From a virus: 20,010 bases of DNA. Below the pieces are notes generated by a model, which saw only the letters and a list, made by a program, of their open reading frames with translations, had not been told where the DNA came from and made no database searches. Each line of letters opens with the position of its first letter. Position 1 is the stretch's first letter. The stretch spans positions 1-20,010 of IMG/VR virus record IMGVR_UViG_3300005264_000112; one strand, written 5' to 3'. Below are positions 1 to 6,070 of the stretch, piece after piece. The translations under genes and the position numbers were made by a program.

Positions 1-86
1 ACCCCAAATATGAGCAGGTATTTTATCCAGTTCTACCTGCTCTTCAGATTAAAGAGTGTTCATATTTGGGGTTTGACTTATCAAAC
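1..86. repeat. Cluster of three inverted repeats before the replication gene
   Basis: ACCCCAAATATGA (1-13) is the exact reverse complement of TCATATTTGGGGT (60-72). Nested inside, GAGCAGGTA (12-20) pairs with TACCTGCTC (34-42). Just after, GTTTGA (71-76) pairs with TCAAAC (81-86) around a 4-base loop. The outer and inner arms share bases 12-13 and the outer and third arms share 71-72. No U-run follows, so a simple intrinsic terminator is unlikely. A structured leader or protein-binding site is possible. Confidence 0.6.
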
Positions 87-95
87 TGGAGATAA
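1..95 (+). CDS. C-terminal end of an unidentified upstream gene (partial)
   Basis: A frame open from the left edge ends with TAA at 93-95, three bases before the ATG of the next gene, which fits the tight packing seen elsewhere. The visible 30 residues (ending SYLGFDLSNWR) match no family I recognise. The stretch is short enough to be open by chance and it contains strong inverted repeats, so coding status is uncertain. Confidence 0.4.
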   Translation, partial: PKYEQVFYPVLPALQIKECSYLGFDLSNWR

Positions 96-97
96 AA

Positions 98-1039
98 ATG
101 AGTGAAACACAAAAAGAACAACCTAACTACTATGCTATATTAACAGCTGATGTAAGATATTCAAAAGAGTTAAATTTCTTTGAAAAAGTCTTATATGCTG
201 ATATAACAGCACTTACTAATAAAAATGGCTATTGTACTGCTTCAAATGGCTATTTTGCTGAAGTATTTGGCAAAGCAAAAGAAACAATATCACGAGCTAT
301 ATCAAAATTTGAAAAACTTGGCTTTTTAAAAGTCGTAATTACACGAGATAATGCAACAAAACAAATCATAGATAGAAAACTTTACCTATTGACAAAAATA
401 TCAATACCTATTAACGAAAACATCAATACCCCTATTGATGAAAATGTCAATACCCCTATTGATGAAAACATCAATACCCCTATTGATGAAAACATCAAAG
501 AGAATAATATAAATATTAATACTACAAGTAATAATAAAAAAAATAAACAAAAAAAATCACAAACTGAAATTTTACCACCTGAATTAAATATTGAAGCTTT
601 TGAAATGTGGATTGAGTACAAAGGTAAAAGCTATTCAAAACAAGGTAGAACACTAACTATAAATAAACTTATCAAATACCCTAAAGATGTTCAGCTACAG
701 ATGGTTGAAAATAGCATTATGAATAATTACAAAGGATTATTTGAAATAAAGCCACAAGGTAATCAAGTAGCACAATACCAGCAACAAAAACAAACTATAA
801 ACCCTTTTGAACTATATACAAACTATAGAAATAAAGGAATGGATAAAGAAGTAGCAACTGTAAGGGTTATTACTGAAACTGGTATGAAATACCCAGCTAC
901 AGATGACTTTAAAAAAGCTATTAATAATGCTGAATTTGCTTTGTATATGCAGCAAAGAGAACAACAACAAACACAATCACCAGCAAGTGATGAATATTAT
1001 CAAGAAAAATTACTAAAGGAACTTTACGATGAAAACTAG
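98..1039 (+). CDS. Phage replication initiator / replisome organizer (lambda O-like, HTH)
   Basis: This 313-residue protein probably binds the phage origin and recruits the helicase loader. Residues about 10-100 form a winged helix-turn-helix of the HTH_36 type found in phage replication proteins (recognition-helix region near FGKAKETISRAISKFEKLGF). Residues about 101-132 are four 8-residue repeats of the form INTPIDEN, followed by an Asn/Lys-rich linker. The C-terminal part (WIEYKGKSYS ... NNYKGLFE) resembles the second domain of DnaD/replisome-organizer proteins. The start is supported by GGAG at 88-91, six bases before the ATG. Its end overlaps the next gene by 11 bases. The coding repeats are also a DNA repeat array with dyad symmetry, as in lambda O. 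The family is reasonably sure; the exact subfamily is not. Confidence 0.8.
   Translation: MSETQKEQPNYYAILTADVRYSKELNFFEKVLYADITALTNKNGYCTASNGYFAEVFGKAKETISRAISKFEKLGFLKVVITRDNATKQIIDRKLYLLTKISIPINENINTPIDENVNTPIDENINTPIDENIKENNININTTSNNKKNKQKKSQTEILPPELNIEAFEMWIEYKGKSYSKQGRTLTINKLIKYPKDVQLQMVENSIMNNYKGLFEIKPQGNQVAQYQQQKQTINPFELYTNYRNKGMDKEVATVRVITETGMKYPATDDFKKAINNAEFALYMQQREQQQTQSPASDEYYQEKLLKELYDEN
398..493. repeat. Four 24-bp intragenic iterons with dyad symmetry: candidate replication origin
   Basis: Four in-frame 24-bp units run from 398 to 493; the first is degenerate. The last three carry the dyad ATCAATA-CCCC-TATTGAT, or a one-arm variant of it, at about 421-440, 445-464 and 469-488. 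An A/T-rich stretch follows at about 494-570. Dyad iterons inside an initiator gene, next to an A/T-rich segment, is the arrangement of lambda ori within gene O. Origin function is inferred. Confidence 0.6.
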
Positions 1040-1709
1040 AAGAAATGATTTTATACAAGCTATAGCTGATTTTTTAAAAATCAATTTAGAAAATAGTATC
1101 ACAAAAGAATACCTAGAAGTAGAAACTGGCTTTATAGCTGATGAATGGTATCTTGATTTTATAAATCATCTTGGAAATACTAAAGCTGATTATAAAAGAC
1201 CACTAGACCTATTTACAAGTGCAATCAATAGCTATAAAACGATTAAATTTCAAAAGTTATATGCAACAGTAGGTGAACAATCAAAAAAGCTTTTAGACAA
1301 ACTACAAGCAACTTTTAGAATATTTGATAATGGAGCTGTACCACCTGAATATTTAACTTATCAACATTTTACAGATAAAGACCCTGATACTGGTGAAAAA
1401 AAACCAACTTTTACAAAAAAACAAATAGAAGTTTTAAAAGATGTTGGAGATTGGCACTATGTTTATGGTCGTAGAAATGATATTTATAGTTTAACTGGAA
1501 TGATAGAACGAGCTTTTAAAAAAAGTGTAGAACAAAAGATAAAAGATACGAGCTTTGCACTTGGAAATGCACCACAAATAGGACACCAAGCAACAAAACT
1601 AATAAAAATGGTTGGTGATGAGCCAAAAGAGATACAGCAACATACAATTCACCCTAATATGGCTGCAATGATGGGAAATCTAACTAAAAAAGTGCGAGTG
1701 GGTGCATAG
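1029..1709 (+). CDS. Hypothetical phage protein in the position of a helicase loader
   Basis: This 226-residue soluble protein is not recognised. It is rich in Lys, Asp and aromatic residues and has no Walker A motif, signal peptide or membrane segment. Its ATG overlaps the end of the replication initiator gene by 11 bases, implying coupled translation. The position directly after an O-like initiator is that of lambda P (DnaB helicase loader), so a replication role is plausible, but no motif shows it. The stop overlaps a GTG start (TAGTG) of the methyltransferase reading frame. Confidence 0.6.
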   Translation: MKTRRNDFIQAIADFLKINLENSITKEYLEVETGFIADEWYLDFINHLGNTKADYKRPLDLFTSAINSYKTIKFQKLYATVGEQSKKLLDKLQATFRIFDNGAVPPEYLTYQHFTDKDPDTGEKKPTFTKKQIEVLKDVGDWHYVYGRRNDIYSLTGMIERAFKKSVEQKIKDTSFALGNAPQIGHQATKLIKMVGDEPKEIQQHTIHPNMAAMMGNLTKKVRVGA

Positions 1710-1816
1710 TGTTTAGTTTTGATTGGTCATTTGATGATTTGAAAAAAGTAGAACCAACTGGGCTTAAAGTGTTCAGCTGTTTTAGTTGTGGGGGGGGGGA
1801 GTTCTATGGGCTATAA
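1709..1816 (+). pseudogene. N-terminal part of the C5 methyltransferase, separated by the G10 tract
   Basis: A GTG at 1709-1711 overlaps the previous stop (TAGTG) and opens a frame encoding the missing methyltransferase N-terminus, including LKVFSCFSCGGG, the first half of motif I (SAM-binding FxGxGG type). The frame enters the G10 tract at 1790-1799 and reaches TAA at 1814-1816. With nine Gs it would fuse to the downstream frame, giving a protein of about 330 residues. As sequenced, only a peptide of 35 residues results. Confidence 0.7.
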
Positions 1817-2702
1817 ATTAGCTAGGTTTGATGTTGTTGGTAATGTTGAAATAGACCCACGAGTAAATAGCTGTTATATTGAAAATTTAAACCCAAAATT
1901 TAATTATTGTATGGATATTAGGGAGTTTAGAGAGTTTGAAGAGTTACCGGCTGAACTATATGAACTTGATATTTTAGATGGTAGCCCACCTTGTAGTTTG
2001 TTTAGTGGTGCAAATATGGTAGCTGATGAAAAAAAAGGTAAAGAAGTAAAATTTAGAGAGGGTCAAACTACCCAAGTGTTAGATGATTTGTTTTTTGAAT
2101 TTATCGCACTAGCTAAAAGACTTCAACCAAAAGTAGTAGTAGCTGAAAATGTAAAATTAGATGGTAGCAATATGGGAGTACCACAAAAAAGAAGAAGAGT
2201 ATTTTTTATGGCAATAAGAAAAGATTTACAGTTTGATACTGTTGATTTGTTTGGTGCTGAACCTAGGATTGATTTAGATTTTAAAGATGAAAAAATACCT
2301 TTTAAAAAAGTTTATACACAAAGTGGAAATAACTATTTTTTAAGTGATTTTTATAAGGATATTTGGAGTCATAGGTTACAAGGTGATAAAGATTTTAGCT
2401 GTACAAATGCTAGATATAGAAACAAACCTAATACTGGTTTTGGTCAAAACTATGTGTATATGAATGGGGTTTGTAATACTTTAACTGCTAAAAAAGATGT
2501 GATTGTATTGTTTGATGAGCCAAGATACCTAAATGATGATGAAAGAGTTAAGATTGGTACATTTCCAAAAGATTATAACTTTTTAGACCAACCACCACAC
2601 TATCTTATCGGTATGAGTGTACCACCTTTGATGACTTATAAAATAGCTATGGAAATTAAAAAGCAATGGCTAGATAAAAATAAAAATAGATTGGCTGCTT
2701 AA
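1788..2702 (+). CDS. DNA (cytosine-5) methyltransferase, main part, out of frame with its N-terminus
   Basis: C5-cytosine methyltransferases transfer a methyl group from SAM to cytosine in a target sequence. Residues numbered from the GTG at 1788: the end of motif I (GGGSSMGYKLA, then VEIDP), motif IV DGSPPCS with catalytic Cys69, motif VI ENV (120-122), motif VIII GVPQKRRR, motif IX CNTLTA and motif X IGMSVPP near the C-terminus. The GTG at 1788 would drop the first strand of motif I, so it is unlikely to be the true start; the real start is probably GTG 1709, joined through a slipping G tract. Only about eight residues separate ENV from GVPQ, against roughly 35-40 in M.HhaI, so the motif VII region seems lost. 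In a prophage it could protect against restriction or alter host methylation. The family call is secure; activity is doubtful. Confidence 0.88.
   Translation: MGGGSSMGYKLARFDVVGNVEIDPRVNSCYIENLNPKFNYCMDIREFREFEELPAELYELDILDGSPPCSLFSGANMVADEKKGKEVKFREGQTTQVLDDLFFEFIALAKRLQPKVVVAENVKLDGSNMGVPQKRRRVFFMAIRKDLQFDTVDLFGAEPRIDLDFKDEKIPFKKVYTQSGNNYFLSDFYKDIWSHRLQGDKDFSCTNARYRNKPNTGFGQNYVYMNGVCNTLTAKKDVIVLFDEPRYLNDDERVKIGTFPKDYNFLDQPPHYLIGMSVPPLMTYKIAMEIKKQWLDKNKNRLAA
1790..1799 (+). repeat. Poly-G tract (G10), candidate phase-variation switch
   Basis: Ten consecutive Gs in an otherwise AT-rich gene lie exactly where the methyltransferase frame breaks. Nine Gs (or 12) would restore motif I as SCGGGSSMG. 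Slipped-strand change of poly-G tracts is a known on/off mechanism in Campylobacterota. A sequencing error in the homopolymer cannot be excluded. Confidence 0.75.
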
Positions 2703-3025
2703 TGGGTGTACGAGTAAAACCTATTAAAGAAAAATTTGATGTATGTATTGATATTGAAGATAGTGAAAATGGTAAGAGATACTACATCTACAAAGAAGTG
2801 AATGGTATGAAATTGTGGGTAACAAAATACAAAAAAGCTAGACAGATGGCACGGGGCAAAGGCTTATGTAACGAGCTGAGAAAATGCAACAAAGATAGTA
2901 AGTCAAATTTTCGCGGGCGAAATAAAATAAAAATAGTAAGTAAAGCTATAGATAGAAATGTTGAATGTACTATCTTTGGATTTGTTTATGACACAAGAAA
3001 AATAAAAAAGGAGTGGTTGAGATGA
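2702..3025 (+). CDS. Hypothetical phage protein
   Basis: This 107-residue, strongly basic protein has many Lys and Arg residues (for example KKARQMARGK) and no recognised domain. A nucleic-acid-binding role would fit its charge but is not shown. It starts at TAATG, overlapping the methyltransferase stop, and ends in an ATGA overlap with the next small gene. Codons near residue 70 (SNFRGR) contain the GC-rich palindrome TTTCGCGGGCGAAA, which also occurs in two other genes here. Confidence 0.6.
   Translation: MGVRVKPIKEKFDVCIDIEDSENGKRYYIYKEVNGMKLWVTKYKKARQMARGKGLCNELRKCNKDSKSNFRGRNKIKIVSKAIDRNVECTIFGFVYDTRKIKKEWLR
2909..2922. repeat. GC-rich 14-bp palindrome, copy 1 of 3 (TTTCGC-GG-GCGAAA)
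   Basis: Perfect 6-bp arms flank a GG centre, within a coding sequence. The same element occurs at 5583-5596 (inverted, CC centre) and 8383-8396. It stands out strongly against the AT-rich background. Confidence 0.75.
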
Positions 3026-3150
3026 TAGGTAGAGTATGGGATTGGATAGATAAGCCAAGGATAGTATATACAAATAATCTAAGCTACTTAGTCGGTGAGC
3101 TTTGCTTTTGGTATGTGGTCGTTGATATTGTTAGATTGGTGTGGTTTTGA
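3022..3150 (+). CDS. Small protein of 42 residues with a hydrophobic C-terminal half
   Basis: The ATG at 3022 overlaps the previous stop (ATGA), and its own TGA overlaps the next ATG at 3150 (TGATG). It is therefore bracketed by coupled junctions like its neighbours, which supports real coding. Residues about 20-42 (LSYLVGELCFWYVVVD followed by IVRLVWF) are rich in hydrophobic and aromatic residues and could be a single membrane-associated helix. No family is recognised. Confidence 0.5.
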   Translation: MIGRVWDWIDKPRIVYTNNLSYLVGELCFWYVVVDIVRLVWF

Positions 3151-3377
3151 TGGTAACTTTAACAAAAGAGCAAGTGATAAATAAAATATTTGATATTTCA
3201 AATATGCGATTAGATGAACTTGAGGAATACGGAGTAAAAGTATCTATGAGTGATATAGATGCTAAAGCAAAACATTTTATTTATAAAGCTATTGATTGTA
3301 AAAAGCTAGAGCTAAAAGAGGTGCAAAAAGATGCCTTTGCAACAAATGGGGATATTGATGATATGGAGTTTAACTAA
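3150..3377 (+). CDS. Hypothetical small phage protein
   Basis: This 75-residue acidic protein begins MVTLTKEQVINKIFD. A GTG at 3141 in the same frame is possible, but the ATG at 3150 forms a TGATG junction with the small gene before it and is preferred. Its TAA overlaps the integrase ATG (TAATG). It looks helical. The position next to the integrase could suit an excisionase or regulator, but no HTH is evident and this is only positional. Confidence 0.55.
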   Translation: MVTLTKEQVINKIFDISNMRLDELEEYGVKVSMSDIDAKAKHFIYKAIDCKKLELKEVQKDAFATNGDIDDMEFN

Positions 3378-4441
3378 TGGTAAGTTCTAAAAGATATGGC
3401 TATAAAGTTCAGCTTAATCATCTTAAAAATGGTGATATAACCTATTACATCAGATACGATAATGAATGTAAGAAAGTGGGTCGTAAAAGTGAGGGTATAA
3501 CTGAAAAAAAGTGTATAGAACTTAGAAATCAGATACTAAGCGAACAAAGACACGGTATTGATTTGAGCCAAAAGAGTTTTAAACATCTTACTTTTAATAA
3601 ACTAGCTGAACGATATTTTGCTAGTTTGGAGGTATCAAGCCAAAAGAGATACCAACAAATGTATCAAAACCATATAGCCCCAAGCTTTGGTGATGTAGTA
3701 ATAGCAAAACTAAATGATAGTTTGATTGATGAGCTTAGAGCCTTAAAGCTTAGTGATGGGTATAGTGTGGCAACTGTAAAACAGTTTGTAAGTCTAGTAC
3801 AAAGGATAGCAAACTTTGGAATAAAAAGAGGGATAATATCATACAGCCCTTTTAGGGATATAAAGCCTTTTAAAATCAATAATACTAGACTTAGATATTT
3901 AAGTAAAGATGAAATATCTACACTTTTTGAAGATGTAAAAGATGATGTAGTTTTAAATCTATTTGTAAAGATAGCACTAGGAACTGGTGCGAGAGCTAGA
4001 AGTATATTATCACTTCAAAAAAAAGATATAAACCTTGAAAATAGAAGTATCACACTAAAGGATTTTAAACGAAATAATACTTATATAGGGTATTTAGATG
4101 ATAATACTTTTGAATTGGTGGCTGAACATATAAAGCCATTTGGTGCAAATGGTTATGTAGTTTCACTTAGTGGAGTTACTGCAAAATACCAAAATATCTA
4201 TCTATCACTAACACAAATATTTAAACAATTTAACAAAGACTTAAGCCCTGATGATAGAGCCAATAGAGTTGTAATCCATACACTAAGACACACTTTTGCA
4301 AGTCATTTAGCAATCAATGGCGTGTCAATCCAAGAGATACAAAAACTAATGAACCACAAAGATATTAAGCAAACTATGAAGTATGCAAAACTAATGCCTG
4401 ATAGTGGTAGAAAATTTATAACAGATTTATATAAGGGGTAA
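3377..4441 (+). CDS. int: Tyrosine site-specific recombinase (phage integrase)
   Basis: Integrates and excises the phage by strand exchange between attP and attB through a covalent phosphotyrosine. At 354 residues it has the usual integrase length. An N-terminal arm-binding-like region (1-60) precedes a SAM-like core-binding domain (about 65-165) and the catalytic domain (about 175-350). The conserved residues are all present: Arg206 in GTGARARS, His301 and Arg304 in HTLRHTF, His327 in LMNHKD and nucleophile Tyr336 in TMKYAKL. It starts at TAATG, coupled to the gene before. It lies inside the single-direction operon, between early genes and the packaging block, rather than at an obvious prophage end. 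No att core could be identified. Confidence 0.95.
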   Translation: MVSSKRYGYKVQLNHLKNGDITYYIRYDNECKKVGRKSEGITEKKCIELRNQILSEQRHGIDLSQKSFKHLTFNKLAERYFASLEVSSQKRYQQMYQNHIAPSFGDVVIAKLNDSLIDELRALKLSDGYSVATVKQFVSLVQRIANFGIKRGIISYSPFRDIKPFKINNTRLRYLSKDEISTLFEDVKDDVVLNLFVKIALGTGARARSILSLQKKDINLENRSITLKDFKRNNTYIGYLDDNTFELVAEHIKPFGANGYVVSLSGVTAKYQNIYLSLTQIFKQFNKDLSPDDRANRVVIHTLRHTFASHLAINGVSIQEIQKLMNHKDIKQTMKYAKLMPDSGRKFITDLYKG

Positions 4442-4444
4442 ATT

Positions 4445-4966
4445 ATGGAAATAGAAATAACTGGTTTAGATGAAGTTTTAAAAGTGCTACACCCACGAGT
4501 ATATCAAAAAGCATTAAATAGAACTGTAAATGATATTGGTGGGAAAATGAAAACCCAAACAACTAAAGAAGTGCGAAAAACATACAATGTAAAAGCTAAA
4601 GATATTAAATCTTTTATGCAAATAAAAAGGTCTAGGTATTCAGATATGAAGTACCAAATGTATATAAGAAGTAGCCCTTTAAATGCTATGAGATTTGGGG
4701 CTAAGGTTTTAAAACAAAGGGGTAAAGTAAGTGTAAGAATTAAAAAAGATAGTGGTAGAAAAGTTTTAAATAGAGCCTTTTTATCTAAGAGTGGTAAGGC
4801 TGTACTGCAAAGAGAAAAAGGAACACAAAAGATAAAGGCTGTTTCTACTGTATCAATACCCCAAATGTTTAACGATAAGATACTTAAAAAAGCTGATGAG
4901 ATGGCTAAAAAAGAGTTTGGTAAAAAGTTACAAGATAACTTTGATTTTTATATAAGAAAGGTCTAA
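4445..4966 (+). CDS. Minor tail protein Z-like (lambda gpZ family)
   Basis: This 173-residue basic protein resembles the prophage minor tail protein Z family: N-terminal GLDEVLKVLHPRVYQKALNR, then TTKEVRKTYNVKAKDI and the late FGKKLQDNFDFYIRKV. In lambda, gpZ acts at the head-proximal end of the tail during assembly. Here the gene starts three bases after the integrase stop and lies upstream of the terminase genes, away from its usual place among tail-completion genes (it would be expected near 12200). The family call is from recognised sequence character, not a search. Confidence 0.7.
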   Translation: MEIEITGLDEVLKVLHPRVYQKALNRTVNDIGGKMKTQTTKEVRKTYNVKAKDIKSFMQIKRSRYSDMKYQMYIRSSPLNAMRFGAKVLKQRGKVSVRIKKDSGRKVLNRAFLSKSGKAVLQREKGTQKIKAVSTVSIPQMFNDKILKKADEMAKKEFGKKLQDNFDFYIRKV

Positions 4967-4970
4967 AAGT

Positions 4971-5345
4971 ATGTATTTATTTATGTATAAAAATACTATA
5001 AAAAAAATAGCAACACTTAACAAAGCCTTACTACAAGGGAAGTATTTTATATGGGGAGTTTTAAGCTGGTTAAAAGTGTGGTTAAAAAAATGTAACTATA
5101 GAGAATATTTATTAGTGTTTTATATAAAGGAGTTACATTTAAAGAAAACATCACAAAGCCCTAAAATAAGGGATTTAAAAGGTACTATCTGGGGAGTTAC
5201 ATTTAAGGGTACTGGCGAGTGCGAAAAAAAACTAGACACAAACTTTTTTAACTTGGTTAAAAGTCTATTGGTTAGTAAACCACCTTTAAAGCCTTATGTG
5301 GTAGGAGCTAGAAGCACTTTTTTAACTAGGTTAAAACTTGGTTAA
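4971..5345 (+). CDS. Doubtful open frame across the repeat region
   Basis: A 124-codon frame starting at ATG 4971 would encode a protein rich in Lys, Leu and Phe with no recognised domain. It coincides almost exactly with the dyad and direct-repeat array, and its repeated peptide pieces (such as GVTFKGT) follow from those DNA repeats. No convincing ribosome binding site precedes it. It is more likely an accidental frame in regulatory DNA than a gene, and is listed only because the frame is long. Confidence 0.2.
   Translation: MYLFMYKNTIKKIATLNKALLQGKYFIWGVLSWLKVWLKKCNYREYLLVFYIKELHLKKTSQSPKIRDLKGTIWGVTFKGTGECEKKLDTNFFNLVKSLLVSKPPLKPYVVGARSTFLTRLKLG
5059..5075. repeat. 17-bp dyad, copy 1
   Basis: TTTTAAGCTGGTTAAAA is an imperfect palindrome with one arm mismatch, matching the two copies at 5246-5262 and 5320-5336. 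Confidence 0.6.
5129..5206 (+). repeat. 14-bp direct repeat pair GGAGTTACATTTAA
   Basis: Identical copies lie at 5129-5142 and 5193-5206, 64 bp apart, between the first and second 17-bp dyads. The function is unknown; a protein-binding site within the same control or packaging region is plausible. Confidence 0.55.
5243..5262. repeat. 17-bp dyad, copy 2, within a 20-bp direct repeat
   Basis: TTTTAACTTGGTTAAAA (5246-5262) has perfect 7-bp arms around TTG. With the bases before it, it forms a 20-bp repeat identical at 19 positions to 5317-5336. Confidence 0.65.
5317..5336. repeat. 17-bp dyad, copy 3, within a 20-bp direct repeat
   Basis: TTTTAACTAGGTTAAAA (5320-5336) has perfect 7-bp arms around TAG. 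It ends 41 bp before the small terminase ATG and is followed at once by ACTTGGTTAAA (5336-5346), which repeats 5251-5261. Confidence 0.65.
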
Positions 5346-5377
5346 ATTTAAGCAATATTCAAGTTTAGAGGTTAAAA

Positions 5378-6070
5378 ATGGATAGTAAATATATAACAAA
5401 ATCAGAATTAGCACGAGCAAATGGAGTAAGTCCAGCCTACATATCAAAATTGTTTAAAGCTGGTCATTTTACTAAATGTATGGATGGTAAAAAAATAAAA
5501 AGAGATTGTGCATTAAAAACTTATTTAGAAATCAAAGACCCAACACGAGATAGTCAAAGAGAAGCTAATCGTAGTGCTAAAATTTCGCCCGCGAAAAAAA
5601 GTAAAAAAAAAGATGAGGTAAAAAAAGAAGATAAACCAAAAGTAGCGAATAGCGGTTGCGAAGCAAACTTTTCTGGAAAACCAACTATAAAAGAGATTGA
5701 ACAAGTTACAAACAAAAATATAAAAGAAGATGATGAACTTTATAATCAAGATAATTTAGCTGAACTTGAACTACTACTTGTAAGTGCAACAACAGGAAAC
5801 CAAAAAGTGCAAATCATAAAAGATTTTTGGACTGGTAAAATTAATCAGCAAAAATATTTAGAGGGTGAAAAACTTTTAATACCAAAAGACCAAATTATAA
5901 AAGATGTTCAAAGAATACTAAAAGCTTTTAGAGATAAAGCCCTAGCCCTACCAACTAAAATAAGTGGTGATTTAGTTGGCTTGAGAGATAAAAAAGATGT
6001 AGCTGTTGTAGTTGAAAGTTATATGTATGAGCTTTTAGAAGAGCTTAGTAGTTTGGATGATGTAGAATGA
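5378..6070 (+). CDS. Terminase small subunit-like DNA-packaging protein
   Basis: Recognises phage DNA for packaging and delivers it to the large subunit. Residues about 5-30 form an N-terminal HTH (ITKSELARANGVSPAYISKL), as in the winged-HTH small subunits of the Nu1 type. A charged, disordered linker (about 60-110, Lys/Ser/Glu-rich) leads to a helical C-terminal half, likely for oligomerisation and large-subunit contact. The length of 230 residues is somewhat longer than lambda Nu1. GAGG lies upstream of the ATG. The gene ends in an ATGA overlap with the GpA-type large terminase, which supports the call. The linker contains the second copy of the GC-rich palindrome, encoding ISPAKK. Confidence 0.8.
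   Translation: MDSKYITKSELARANGVSPAYISKLFKAGHFTKCMDGKKIKRDCALKTYLEIKDPTRDSQREANRSAKISPAKKSKKKDEVKKEDKPKVANSGCEANFSGKPTIKEIEQVTNKNIKEDDELYNQDNLAELELLLVSATTGNQKVQIIKDFWTGKINQQKYLEGEKLLIPKDQIIKDVQRILKAFRDKALALPTKISGDLVGLRDKKDVAVVVESYMYELLEELSSLDDVE
5583..5596. repeat. GC-rich 14-bp palindrome, copy 2 of 3 (TTTCGC-CC-GCGAAA)
   Basis: This is the inverted orientation of the element at 2909-2922 and 8383-8396. It lies in the linker of the small terminase and is read as ISPAKK, almost the same peptide as copy 3 (ISRAKK). Confidence 0.75.

Larger units (their letters stand above)
4967..5377. promoter_or_regulatory. Repeat-rich, probably non-coding region before terS: candidate cos/cosB or operator region
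   Basis: This 411-base stretch holds three 17-bp dyads of the form TTTTAA(C/G)-N3-GTTAAAA at 5059-5075, 5246-5262 and 5320-5336, the last two within 20-bp copies matching at 19 positions (5243-5262, 5317-5336). A half-site variant follows near 5336-5346. It also holds a 14-bp direct repeat, GGAGTTACATTTAA (5129-5142 and 5193-5206). In lambda, cos with its terminase-binding R repeats lies immediately upstream of nu1, and the genes that follow here are in lambda head order. Late-promoter operators are the main alternative. No cosN nick site or clear promoter could be assigned. Confidence 0.5.

Noticed and set aside
398-493. CRISPR-like array from the 24-bp repeats
   Set aside because: The repeats are contiguous without unique spacers and encode an in-frame peptide repeat, so they are tandem iterons.
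382-621. Minus-strand frame with a repeated peptide opposite the iterons
   Set aside because: It is the shadow of the 24-bp repeats in the replication gene; the + strand frame is well supported by domain content and a ribosome binding site.
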